From Psychrosphaera sp. F3M07 (lineage in GTDB: Bacteria; Pseudomonadota; Gammaproteobacteria; Enterobacterales; Alteromonadaceae), in contig NZ_JAHKPJ010000025.1 of assembly GCF_018860345.1 (NCBI RefSeq), forward strand, positions 372,001-436,000: a stretch of 64,000 nucleotides of DNA. The letters are read 5' to 3'. The position numbers and the translations under genes are program-made. The notes beneath the pieces were generated by a model. That model was not told the DNA's origin and ran no database searches. It saw only the letters and a list, made by a program, of their open reading frames with translations. This document shows, one piece after another, positions 18,442 through 27,712 of this stretch. The number at the start of each line of letters is the position of its first letter. Within the stretch, counting starts at the first letter, position 1.

Positions 18442-19386
18442 GTGAGCATTAAGCCGTTGTTTAATTATATAAAACACAACATCAGTAAGCTTGGTGATTT
18501 ACACCCAATGCTCAAATTACACTTAGGGGTTATGCTCCTAGGTGTATCAGGCCTTTTTGCTAAATTAATACAACTATCCGCTACTGACATCATCGCTTAT
18601 CGCAGTCTATTAACTGTGTTTGTATTATTTATCGTTTTACGACTGAGTAAAAGTAAGATTCGTCTTAACAGTTTCAAAGATTATAAAATTGCTTTGGTGT
18701 TGGGGTTATTGGCTGCAACACATTGGGTTACTTATTTCACCAGTATTCAAATGTCATCGGTCGCTGTGGGTATGATCACGTTATTTACCTACCCGGTGTT
18801 TACTGTGTTATTAGAACCACTGTTTCGTAAACAACGTCCTTCGTTACGCGATATTTTAGTCAGTGTTGTCGTGTCATTTGGTATTAGTATGTTATTCCCA
18901 ACGTTATGGAGCTCTGGCATCACCCTTTCTGACGATTACCTGATTGGGATAGTGTTGGGTTTAGTGTCGGCCATTACCATGGCATTACGCAATATTGGTA
19001 TACAACATTATTTTAAAGCCTATTCCGGCACTCAAAGTATGTTCTATCAATTTTTGGTTACAGCTTTAATTTTGATGCCTTTTGTTGGCACAAGTCCAAT
19101 TATGATTTCTGTGGATGACTGGCAATTATTAATTTTATTCACCGCCTTCTTTTCTGCCGCGCCGCATGTGTTGTTTGCGTCTGCCATCCATAAGTTATCG
19201 GCTAAAACCGCAGGTTTAATAGCTTATTTACAGCCACTATATGGCATTAGTCTTGGCTTTTTATTACTTGCTGAAGTCCCTACATTAATGACCTTGTTGG
19301 GCGGTGTGATCATTTTGTCAGCGGCAATATACGAAACGTATTTATCCAATAAACACGCAAAAAATAATGAAGTAACACAAGAGTAA
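18442..19386 (+). CDS. EamA/RhaT family drug-metabolite transporter
   Basis: The protein has 314 residues with about ten hydrophobic segments forming two EamA halves (roughly 28-150 and 170-300). The first half shows the typical sequence around LLAATHWVTYFTSIQMSSVA, where transport residues often lie. It starts at GTG 18442, 28 bp after psd, and is followed 8 bp later by the phosphodiesterase gene, so the three may share a transcript. Substrate unknown. Confidence 0.85.
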   Translation: MSIKPLFNYIKHNISKLGDLHPMLKLHLGVMLLGVSGLFAKLIQLSATDIIAYRSLLTVFVLFIVLRLSKSKIRLNSFKDYKIALVLGLLAATHWVTYFTSIQMSSVAVGMITLFTYPVFTVLLEPLFRKQRPSLRDILVSVVVSFGISMLFPTLWSSGITLSDDYLIGIVLGLVSAITMALRNIGIQHYFKAYSGTQSMFYQFLVTALILMPFVGTSPIMISVDDWQLLILFTAFFSAAPHVLFASAIHKLSAKTAGLIAYLQPLYGISLGFLLLAEVPTLMTLLGGVIILSAAIYETYLSNKHAKNNEVTQE

Positions 19387-19394
19387 AATATTGC

Positions 19395-20105
19395 ATGAAA
19401 ATATTTGCCCATCGTGGGATCTCAGCGCACTATCCTGAAAATAGTCAAACCGCTATTAAACAATGTGACCCTAGCTTTATGGCGGGCGTGGAAATAGATC
19501 TGTTTCAATCAGGGAATGAATTTATCGTTATTCACGACCGATGGTTAACTCGTTTGTTTGATATTGATAAAAAAACCATAGATTTAAGCGAGGATGATAT
19601 TGCCAGCATTGTGGGTAATGATGGTCACCCTATCCCGACCCTTGAATGGTTGATTACAGAGTTAACCGACAAGTCATTAATTCTCAATATTGAATTAAAG
19701 AAGATTAGAAACATTAGTTTGTTTTTTAAAAAATTAATCTTGGTTTGTGACGAGGTTAATTTTCCGATGGAAAACCTGATTATTTCGTCATTTAACCATG
19801 TGTATTTAAAGAAATTATATGCTTTAGACCAAAGGTTAAAACTTGGATTGTTACTTACCAATCGTCCCATCGATATGAAAAAGTATCTCACCCATTTTAA
19901 AGTATTTAGCATTCATTTAGATATGGACTGTGTAAACAAGGCGTTTTTGCACGAAGTAAAAGCACTGGGAACTGAGGTTTATATTTTCACTATAGATCAC
20001 GCTCAGGAAATACAATGGTGTTATCAAAATCAAGTCGATGGCATATTTGCTAATGACCCAAAACATGCATTTAACCTGATCAAAAAACTGCAGCAATTAA
20101 ACTAA
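19395..20105 (+). CDS. Glycerophosphodiester phosphodiesterase family protein
   Basis: Expected to hydrolyse glycerophosphodiesters to glycerol-3-phosphate and an alcohol. The protein has 236 residues and a TIM barrel. H6-R7-G8 in IFAHRGISAHYPENS, EIDLFQSGNEFIVIHDRW (metal ligands and catalytic His) and the closing VDGIFANDPKHAF are diagnostic. No signal peptide, so it is cytoplasmic like UgpQ. It lies 8 bp after the EamA gene and converges with epmA. Confidence 0.9.
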   Translation: MKIFAHRGISAHYPENSQTAIKQCDPSFMAGVEIDLFQSGNEFIVIHDRWLTRLFDIDKKTIDLSEDDIASIVGNDGHPIPTLEWLITELTDKSLILNIELKKIRNISLFFKKLILVCDEVNFPMENLIISSFNHVYLKKLYALDQRLKLGLLLTNRPIDMKKYLTHFKVFSIHLDMDCVNKAFLHEVKALGTEVYIFTIDHAQEIQWCYQNQVDGIFANDPKHAFNLIKKLQQLN

Positions 20106-20121
20106 TATTGGTTAAATTGAT

Positions 20122-21117
20122 TTAAGCTCGGTTAACATCAAACGCGATAGCTTGATTTATGTGGGTTAAGTTATATTTGAGCATAAACAAACGATCAATA
20201 CCGACAGCAACGCCAGCACAATCTGGCAACCCACTTTCTAACGCGGATAACAAATTTTCATCAACGGGCTTTTGTGTTAATCCGGCTTGTGCTCTTAGTT
20301 GATTATCATTTTCAAAGCGCTTTTGTTGCTCTGCTTTATCTTGCAATTCATAAAAGCCATTGGCTAATTCAACACCTTGATAATACAACTCAAATCGATG
20401 AGCAACGCGCTTATCTTGCTGATTTATTTTAGCTAACGAGGCTTGGCTTGCGGGAAAGTTATAGATAAAACATGGTGTCCATTGTTTGTCTTTTTCTTCA
20501 TAAGCCTGCTCTTTATAGCCTAAGACGGGCTCTATCTTCATACTAAACAACCATTGCAACAAGGTATCGGGATTGGACTCTTGTTGTAACCATTCATCGT
20601 TAGAATGTTCGGCAATAATAAGCTTTAACTGTTCTAAGTTAATCGTTAGGGGATCAAAGGATAAGTAATTAATAAAAGCTTGTTGATAACTTAAATACAG
20701 AGCCGGTTTTGCATCAACAGTTAACTGCATTAACTCATCTAATTCGGCCATCAATTGTTGATCATCAAACCCCGGACGATACCATTCCAGCATGGTAAAT
20801 TCAGGATTATGAAAACGCCCTGCCGTTTCATGACGAAATGCTTTGTTGATTTGGAAAATAGCACCACTGCCTGCAGCTAATAGTCGTTTCATGGCAAACT
20901 CGGGTGATGTTTGTAGAAACAGTGACTTAGCTTGACCATTAGTATCAAAATCAAATTGAGTTTTAAAAGCGTCCAAGTGCAAATCTGTAATGGTGTTATT
21001 ACTTAATATTGGAGTTTCAACTTCCCAAACCCCTCTTGCAGTAAAAAACTGGCGTATAGAAGCGATAAATAAAGCTCGATTCTTTAATGTTTCTATTGAT
21101 GCCGTAGGTTGCCACAT
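20122..21117 (-). CDS. epmA: Elongation factor P--(R)-beta-lysine ligase
   Basis: Attaches (R)-beta-lysine to Lys34 of EF-P. The protein has 331 residues and resembles the catalytic core of class II lysyl-tRNA synthetase without the anticodon domain. Motifs seen are FTARGVWEVETPILS, LFLQTSPEFAMKRLLAAG, AGRFHNPEFTMLEWYRP and the C-terminal GVAVGIDRLFML. It lies downstream of efp on the same strand, with a terminator between them. epmB is divergent from efp. Confidence 0.96.
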   Translation of the reverse strand: MWQPTASIETLKNRALFIASIRQFFTARGVWEVETPILSNNTITDLHLDAFKTQFDFDTNGQAKSLFLQTSPEFAMKRLLAAGSGAIFQINKAFRHETAGRFHNPEFTMLEWYRPGFDDQQLMAELDELMQLTVDAKPALYLSYQQAFINYLSFDPLTINLEQLKLIIAEHSNDEWLQQESNPDTLLQWLFSMKIEPVLGYKEQAYEEKDKQWTPCFIYNFPASQASLAKINQQDKRVAHRFELYYQGVELANGFYELQDKAEQQKRFENDNQLRAQAGLTQKPVDENLLSALESGLPDCAGVAVGIDRLFMLKYNLTHINQAIAFDVNRA

Positions 21118-21157
21118 GGTGTATTTTCCAATTCAAAGCTAACATTTATCTATAAAA

Positions 21158-21178
21158 AAGCCCGACATCGTCAGGCTT
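21158..21178 (-). terminator. Intrinsic terminator after efp
   Basis: AAGCCCGAC pairs with GTCAGGCTT (one mismatch) around ATC, and T6 follows on the minus strand. It separates efp from epmA. Confidence 0.85.
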
Positions 21179-21206
21179 CTCTTTAATGTTAACTGGAGTT
21201 AACAAT

Positions 21207-21776
21207 TTATTTTTGTACACGACCTACATAATCGCCTGTACGAGTGTCAACTTTAATGACTTCGCCAATTTGTACAAACAAAGGTACACGCACAACCGCA
21301 CCGGTTGTTAATGTTGCCGGTTTCCCGCCTGTACCCGCTGTATCACCTTTTAGGCCAGGATCCGTTTCTGTGATCTCAAGCTCGACAAAGTTTGGTGGAG
21401 ATACCGCAATTGGGTTATTATTCCACAGCGTTAAAGTACACACGTCGTTTTCAACTAACCATTTAACTGCATCAGCTACGGCTTTTTCGTCGGCAGCCAC
21501 TTGCTCAAAGGTTTCGTTGTTCATGAAATGCCAGAATTCGCCATCGCTATATAGATACGCAAGTTCGATATCCATTACGTCGGCACCTTCAACTGATTCA
21601 CCAGATTTAAAGGTTTTCTCTAGTACTTTACCACTAACAAGTTTACGAATTTTTACACGGTTAAACGCTTGGCCTTTACCCGGTTTTACAATCTCATTCT
21701 CAAGAATGTTGCAAGGCTCGCCGTCAATCATTAACTTAAGGCCAGCTTTAAATTGGTTGGTGCTGAATGAAGCCAT
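21207..21776 (-). CDS. efp: Elongation factor P
   Basis: Relieves ribosome stalling at polyproline stretches. The protein has 189 residues with three beta-barrel domains. Lys34 lies in VKPGKGQAF, as in E. coli, and is the residue modified by EpmA. The modification enzymes EpmA and EpmB are both next to it, which supports beta-lysylation as the local pathway. efp and epmB are divergent, with 31 bp between their start codons. Confidence 0.98.
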   Translation of the reverse strand: MASFSTNQFKAGLKLMIDGEPCNILENEIVKPGKGQAFNRVKIRKLVSGKVLEKTFKSGESVEGADVMDIELAYLYSDGEFWHFMNNETFEQVAADEKAVADAVKWLVENDVCTLTLWNNNPIAVSPPNFVELEITETDPGLKGDTAGTGGKPATLTTGAVVRVPLFVQIGEVIKVDTRTGDYVGRVQK

Positions 21777-21807
21777 TTCATCCTCTAAAAATAATTAAAA
21801 TATACAA

Positions 21808-22821
21808 GTGACCCGAATGATACATCAAGCTAACGTCCGTGTTGAGTCCCAATGGCAAAAAGAATTAAAACAAAGTTTTACTAAGCCAGAATTGTTACTC
21901 GAATACCTTGGATTTAATCCTGAAAAATTCAGCCAAGATATTAGCGCACGTTCATTATTTAATATGCGCATTCCACATCATTTTGCCAACTTAATGGAAA
22001 AGAATAATGTTAACGATCCGTTATTTAAACAGGTATTTCCAAGCCATTTGGAGTTTTTGACTTCAACTGAGTATGTTGCCGATCCATTATTAGAGCAAAA
22101 TAATTCTACGCCTGGATTATTACATAAATACAAAAGCCGAGTATTAATCATCTTTAAAGGCGGTTGTGCGGTGAATTGCCGCTATTGTTTTCGACGACAC
22201 TTTCCCTATGCCGATAATTCAGTGAATAAACAACAACTGTTAGACCATTTAGAATACATTAAACAACATACTCAAATTAATGAAGTGATATTAAGTGGTG
22301 GCGATCCACTCATGGCAGACGACAACGCTCTCTATTGGTTTATAAAGGCATTAGCTGACATTGCACATATAACACGTGTACGCATTCACACAAGGCTTCC
22401 TGTGGTGATCCCTAGTCGTATTACAGAGACATTATTGGATGTGTTAAGCCAAAGTCGATTTAAAGTGATCATGGTGTTGCATATCAATCATGTAAATGAA
22501 ATCAGCCCTGAATTAAGAACCGTTTGTCATAAGTTAAAACAAGCCAATGTGACTTTGTTAAATCAGGCGGTTTTATTAAAAGATGTGAATGACACCCTTG
22601 AAGCACAAGTTAATTTAAGTGAAGGATTATTTGCGGCGGATATCTTGCCTTATTACCTTCATCTTTTAGATAAAGTGACTGGGGCGATGCATTTTGATAT
22701 CTGCGAAAAAGAAGCAAAAAGCTTGTATCAAAAGATGTTAGAACAATTACCGGGTTTTTTAATGCCTAAATTGGTGAGGGAAATAGGAGGGGAAAAGAGT
22801 AAAACTCCAATCCTCCCCTAA
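21808..22821 (+). CDS. epmB: EF-P beta-lysylation protein EpmB (lysine 2,3-aminomutase)
   Basis: Radical SAM, PLP-dependent enzyme that makes (R)-beta-lysine for EF-P. The protein has 337 residues. The [4Fe-4S] motif is C120-X3-C124-X2-C127 in KGGCAVNCRYCFRRHFPY. LSGGDPLMADD and LPYYLHLLDKVTGAMHF are also family hallmarks. Its stop codon is only 4 bp from the left end of the repeat-bounded element at 22826-23091, so its original terminator may have been displaced. Confidence 0.96.
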   Translation: MTRMIHQANVRVESQWQKELKQSFTKPELLLEYLGFNPEKFSQDISARSLFNMRIPHHFANLMEKNNVNDPLFKQVFPSHLEFLTSTEYVADPLLEQNNSTPGLLHKYKSRVLIIFKGGCAVNCRYCFRRHFPYADNSVNKQQLLDHLEYIKQHTQINEVILSGGDPLMADDNALYWFIKALADIAHITRVRIHTRLPVVIPSRITETLLDVLSQSRFKVIMVLHINHVNEISPELRTVCHKLKQANVTLLNQAVLLKDVNDTLEAQVNLSEGLFAADILPYYLHLLDKVTGAMHFDICEKEAKSLYQKMLEQLPGFLMPKLVREIGGEKSKTPILP

Positions 22822-22825
22822 TACG

Positions 22826-22848
22826 AGGGTCTGTTTACCTTTCATTTT
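22826..22848 (+). repeat. Left terminal inverted repeat
   Basis: A 23-bp repeat starting AGGGTCTGTTTA. Its inverted partner at 23069-23091 differs at one base. Confidence 0.8.
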
Positions 22849-23068
22849 ACGCAACGTTGAGTTAAAAATCATTTTCAATTAAGACATAAATAGCGAGGTT
22901 TAGTCGGGTAAATAAGTTTATGAATAACGAAAAGTGGAGTTGATTTAACCTCAACCCGAAGGGCTGGAGTTCTTTGTCACCCCAACATCATTATCAGACA
23001 CTTAAATAGAACCACTATTCGCGTATCTTCTGCCTTGTTGGCTATAACAAAAGCCGCCAGCATTGCAG

Positions 23069-23091
23069 AAAATGAAAGATAAACAGACCCT
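23069..23091 (-). repeat. Right terminal inverted repeat
   Basis: Inverted partner of 22826-22848, ending TAAACAGACCCT on the plus strand. Confidence 0.8.
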
Positions 23092-23122
23092 AGGCTAAAC
23101 TGCTGCCCATTTTATTACTTGG

Positions 23123-23329
23123 TTACACACTAATATTAATGTGTTGACCTATAACACTACCAGTACTACCCACAGGGTTAGAGCTTACAGGGAGTTGAGC
23201 AGTAGAGGCTAATAACGCCAGTGCCACTTGTCCTTGTATCTCTTGAACGCCTTTTGCCAAATTGGCAGCCAACGCTTCGCCACCTTGCATTGCACCAGAG
23301 GTTGGCAGTCCAGAAGAAGCAATTTGCAT
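23123..23329 (-). CDS. Small YjfB-like putative motility protein
   Basis: A 68-residue protein. The frame extends upstream, but the start MQIASSGLPTSG at 23329 is chosen because GGAG lies 8 bases before it. It is Ala/Gln-rich and amphipathic in the middle (ALAANLAKGVQEIQGQVALA) and ends in GQHINISV. This matches the pattern of short YjfB family proteins, which end in GQNIDIRV-like sequence. The molecular role is unknown. A sigma-28-like promoter upstream and motX about 500 bp away support a link to motility. Identification rests on resemblance only. Confidence 0.6.
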   Translation of the reverse strand: MQIASSGLPTSGAMQGGEALAANLAKGVQEIQGQVALALLASTAQLPVSSNPVGSTGSVIGQHINISV

Positions 23330-23437
23330 TTTGATCACTCCAGTTGTTGATTGGACTTTGTATTTCACTTAACTCAACATGAATTAAACAATGAATAGGT
23401 TAATTTAGTCAAATTAAGGTAAAATACCCTCCATTAG

Positions 23438-23464
23438 TTATCGGATACAATTCAGAGATCTTAA
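23438..23464 (-). promoter_or_regulatory. Candidate sigma-28 (FliA) promoter for the YjfB-like gene
   Basis: On the minus strand TTAA, 15 bp and TCCGATAA are seen, against the consensus TAAA-N15-GCCGATAA. That is one mismatch in each block. The distance to the chosen start codon is about 110 bp. The -35 block directly abuts the GTG of the divergent gene. Confidence 0.5.
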
Positions 23465-23779
23465 GTGGAAAATATAGTAAATAGTTTAGAAGAGAACCTT
23501 AAAGACTTATACCGTAAAGCAATTGATGCGGATAAACATTTGAATGACCTTAAAAAGAGTGGTCATGGTAAGTTTGGTTCGATATTTAAAGAGTCAGATT
23601 TGTTTACGGTTAAGTCTGATAAGTTCATGCCTTATTTAGAAGAAACGGCAGAGCAAATATTAACGCTGAAAAATTCAGATAAAGATTTAACCAACGCAAA
23701 AGATGATATTGAAGTGATAGTGAAAAAATTACATTTATTGCATAAAACTATCGCTGAATTAAAAAACGCCCTGAAATAA
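23465..23779 (+). CDS. Small helical cytoplasmic protein, unknown function
   Basis: The protein has 104 residues and starts at GTG. It is highly charged and predicted almost entirely alpha-helical, with heptad-like segments at about 2-30 and 55-103. It has no signal peptide, membrane segment or cysteine. I do not recognise the family with certainty. Short proteins of this look are conserved near flagellar or housekeeping genes in Alteromonadales. It shares a bidirectional terminator with the convergent motX. Confidence 0.6.
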   Translation: MENIVNSLEENLKDLYRKAIDADKHLNDLKKSGHGKFGSIFKESDLFTVKSDKFMPYLEETAEQILTLKNSDKDLTNAKDDIEVIVKKLHLLHKTIAELKNALK

Positions 23780-23804
23780 CCAGTATTTTATTGTTAGATA
23801 AATC

Positions 23805-23833
23805 AAAAAGTCAGCTTAATATGCTGACTTTTT
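23805..23833. terminator. Bidirectional terminator overlapping the motX stop codon
   Basis: AAAAAGTCAGC pairs with GCTGACTTTTT around a 7-base loop that contains the motX stop codon. The last codons of motX form one arm. It has a T-run in both directions. Confidence 0.85.
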
Positions 23834-24481
23834 TGCATTTTTTACCGACTTTGGATTCATCAATTTTGACAATTGCATTAGTAAGTCAGCGGCCTCAGCA
23901 TGTTGTTTTTGATCTGCAATAACAGCATGGTGTAACCAACGATATGAATTTTCGAAATCATATGGACTCCCGACGCCATCTAAGTTCATTTGCACTAATC
24001 TAAATTGTGCATTTAAATTCCCCAACTCTGCCGCTCTATTGGTTAGTTGATAAGCACGCTCTTGATCTTTTTGAACAAAACGTCCGATATCATAATAACG
24101 TCCCAATTGTTCAATAGCTGCAACTAACCCTTGCTCTGCGGACAAACGAATATAAAACAGTCCAAGTTGCGCATCACGTTCTACACACACACCCCAAGCC
24201 AACATATCACCATAAAGAAATTGATAAGCCGGTATTTTAAGTTTAACGGCTCTGTCTTCTATATCACGGTTTAGCTGACAACGGTCTTCTTTAACTCGTT
24301 CTAAATGTTTGTTTTGTTTTATTAAATCAAGTAGCTCATCTTGTGTGTAAATTTGAACTGCTTTTAATAATTCATCATCAAGAGGTTCTTCGACGGTTTC
24401 ATTTGCCACTCCATTTGCTAAGGTGCAAAAAGAGAAGGCACTGAAATAAAGTCCGAATAGAATGGTTAAAAATAATTTCAT
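23816..24481 (-). CDS. motX: Sodium-type flagellar motor protein MotX
   Basis: Periplasmic component of the T-ring that holds PomA/PomB-type stators in polar Na+-driven flagella. The protein has 221 residues with a signal peptide (1 to about 22). Sel1-like repeats cover about 95-190. QFLYGDMLAWGVCVERD and LGRYYDIGRFVQKDQERA and GSPYDFENSYRWL match the MotX pattern known from Vibrio and Shewanella. Two cysteines (in EDRCQL and GVCVE) are placed to form the expected disulfide. In these bacteria motX also commonly stands away from the flagellar clusters. Confidence 0.87.
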   Translation of the reverse strand: MKLFLTILFGLYFSAFSFCTLANGVANETVEEPLDDELLKAVQIYTQDELLDLIKQNKHLERVKEDRCQLNRDIEDRAVKLKIPAYQFLYGDMLAWGVCVERDAQLGLFYIRLSAEQGLVAAIEQLGRYYDIGRFVQKDQERAYQLTNRAAELGNLNAQFRLVQMNLDGVGSPYDFENSYRWLHHAVIADQKQHAEAADLLMQLSKLMNPKSVKNAKKSAY

Positions 24482-24576
24482 TGGGTTTCCACGTTTAAAT
24501 TAGATGGCCACTAACTTTATTGTTACTAAGGTAACGATACAGCAATAATTGTAAGCAAGTTATAAGCCATTAAAAA

Positions 24577-25914
24577 TCACAGCATATCCTTACGTAACAT
24601 CATTTCCTTTACCGAGACATCTTTACGTTTCTTGTTTTTTGTTAATGACTTTGAGTACGCAACACTTTGACTACTACATTGGTTATTGGCTAAGTAACTT
24701 AACCCTTCAGCCAATAAGGGATCATTTTCATCTCCCCAATCACCCGTTACGTTTTCAGCCACAGCGCAATCCGCGGGCAAACCATCAAAATAATCACCAA
24801 AACCTGCCGCATTGTGTGTTTGGAAATTAATAGCAAATACCACGTGTTCACACACTTCTTCTGGTCTCATGCCAATCGGTTTACCGCACGTGGTATCACC
24901 AACTACAGTCACATCAATAAAAGGAGACAGGGCATTGATGACTAACTCACTGGCCGAACAACTAGTTTCGGTAGTTAACACGACCAGTCTGTCGAGATCT
25001 AATTGTTTTATACCTTTTCCCAGAGTGAACAAAATATCTTCGTTATTATCACTTTGTTTCTGGTTGTATTTGTAACTGACAAAAATCTCATCATCAACAT
25101 TTCTACCCGCAATTTGAGTACTGAGCTGATTTGCCGTCGAGATAACCCCTCCACTGTTGTATCGTAAATCTAAGATCATCTCATCAACGTTATCAAATTG
25201 TTCAAAAGCCGTATTAAACTCGGTTTGGGAACTTTCTTTAAACGAGTCAAACACCATATACGCCACAGTCTTGTCTTGGCCATTAATAGTTAATGATTTA
25301 GTTTCTGCCGCCATCACGGTGTTAGCAACAATGCTGCCTTTGGTAAAGGTAGCAACGCTCACCTCACCTGTCGGTTTTTTAAATGTCACGTCAACGTAAT
25401 GACCTTCAACATTAGGACCAAATAACACAGTCCAATCCACGCTAGTCCCTGTATTTTGTTGAATAAAGTCTGAGACTAATACATCACCGACTTTGGTGAT
25501 TACATCGCCACGACGTAAGCCATTTTTAGCTGCAGATCCATCTTCAAACACATAGCGTATCGTCAAACCATCGCCAGCTGAATTTACTTGATGACCAAAT
25601 CCATAACCAAAAAATACCGAATTCGCATAATCATCGTATTCTTCCCTGGTCATGGTAAAACTGAAACGGTCTTTTTCATTTCGTAAGTTATATAACGCAT
25701 GCCCTATCGATTCGTATGCTTCCGGGTTAATTTTCGCAGGTAATTCTTCATTCCAAAAATACTTATCTTGGAGTAGAGAAAATAATTTATTATTGGTGTC
25801 CGGAATACTACAGCTTTCATAGGTGGGTTGATCATCACCGTCAGAACATGAAACTAAAAGCATGGTAGATAATGCGAACAATAAACCGTGTGATATTTTC
25901 AAAATAATTCTCAT
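24577..25914 (-). CDS. Lipoprotein S41 family (C-terminal processing-like) peptidase with PDZ domain
   Basis: The protein has 445 residues. It has a lipoprotein signal with lipobox LVSC near residue 23, so it should be anchored in the outer or inner membrane. A PDZ-like part (about 105-190: YGFGHQV, GLRRGDVITKVGDVLVSDF) precedes the S41 core. The nucleophile Ser lies in SCSASELVINAL, near residue 319, and DLRYNSGGVISTA precedes it. It lies between motX and purA and seems to be transcribed alone. Substrate unknown; similar proteins degrade periplasmic or dietary peptides. Confidence 0.85.
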   Translation of the reverse strand: MRIILKISHGLLFALSTMLLVSCSDGDDQPTYESCSIPDTNNKLFSLLQDKYFWNEELPAKINPEAYESIGHALYNLRNEKDRFSFTMTREEYDDYANSVFFGYGFGHQVNSAGDGLTIRYVFEDGSAAKNGLRRGDVITKVGDVLVSDFIQQNTGTSVDWTVLFGPNVEGHYVDVTFKKPTGEVSVATFTKGSIVANTVMAAETKSLTINGQDKTVAYMVFDSFKESSQTEFNTAFEQFDNVDEMILDLRYNSGGVISTANQLSTQIAGRNVDDEIFVSYKYNQKQSDNNEDILFTLGKGIKQLDLDRLVVLTTETSCSASELVINALSPFIDVTVVGDTTCGKPIGMRPEEVCEHVVFAINFQTHNAAGFGDYFDGLPADCAVAENVTGDWGDENDPLLAEGLSYLANNQCSSQSVAYSKSLTKNKKRKDVSVKEMMLRKDML

Positions 25915-25981
25915 CTTATTACTATAGTGACTACCTTAATCTATCCAAAGACAGCTTTCCAGTCGCTAAATTTTACCCATA

Positions 25982-26006
25982 AAAAAACCGTCAATCGACG
26001 GTTTTT
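25982..26006 (-). terminator. Intrinsic terminator after purA
   Basis: AAAACCGTC pairs with GACGGTTTT around a 4-base loop, with A and T runs outside. It lies about 25 bp after the purA stop. Confidence 0.92.
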
Positions 26007-26030
26007 TCACAATGACTTAACACTAACAAA

Positions 26031-27350
<1,320 letters not shown>

Positions 27351-27533
27351 TTAGGCGGGGATTCTACCAAAAATACGGGACGAAGATCACCCGATTTTTT
27401 TTAATTCGTATCAAAATAACACTATCTATTTGTTATAAAAGAATAATTTAATTGTTGTTATATATTAAAAACATTACGCATTTCAGTTTTACATCGACTT
27501 TGCGGTTATTATTCAATCACTTTGCTTAAACAT

Positions 27534-27710
27534 TTATCTGAAAACTAACAATAAAGCGCCTAAAATAAACAATATACCGCCGACGATTCGAATTGTTCCA
27601 ATAGGCTCTAAAGCCAATTTTTGAACATAATTCAGCCACTGTTTAGGAAATAATAGCGGGATCATGCCTTCAATGATGAGGACAAATCCAATAATAGTGA
27701 GCCAGTCCAT
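27534..27710 (-). CDS. yjeT: DUF2065 family small membrane protein (YjeT-like)
   Basis: A 58-residue protein with two hydrophobic segments, about 2-21 (start MDWLTIIGFVLIIEG) and 41-57 (RIVGGILFILGALLLV). In between is FPKQWLNY, a DUF2065 hallmark. E. coli yjeT lies between hflC and purA, as does this gene. Translation could also start one codon earlier at 27713, where the ATG overlaps the upstream stop as TAATG. The second ATG has better spacing from AAGGG. The role is unknown. Confidence 0.88.
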   Translation of the reverse strand: MDWLTIIGFVLIIEGMIPLLFPKQWLNYVQKLALEPIGTIRIVGGILFILGALLLVFR

Positions 27711-27712
27711 CA

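Larger units (their letters stand above)
22826..23091. mobile_element. MITE-like element, 266 bp with 23-bp terminal inverted repeats
   Basis: The ends 22826-22848 and 23069-23091 are inverted repeats identical at 22 of 23 positions, starting AGGGTCTGTTTA. The interior has no credible coding frame but contains short internal palindromes, for example GTTGATTTAACCTCAAC. Small size, long terminal repeats and no transposase fit a miniature inverted-repeat element mobilised in trans. I see no clear target-site duplication, and a single copy in this window cannot show mobility. The sequence between 23092 and 23122 holds nothing recognisable. Confidence 0.6.

Noticed and set aside
21244-21798. A 184-codon open frame antisense to efp
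   Set aside because: It lies fully over efp, has a biased composition rich in Ser/Thr/Pro, no recognisable motif and no ribosome binding site. It is a shadow of a highly conserved gene.
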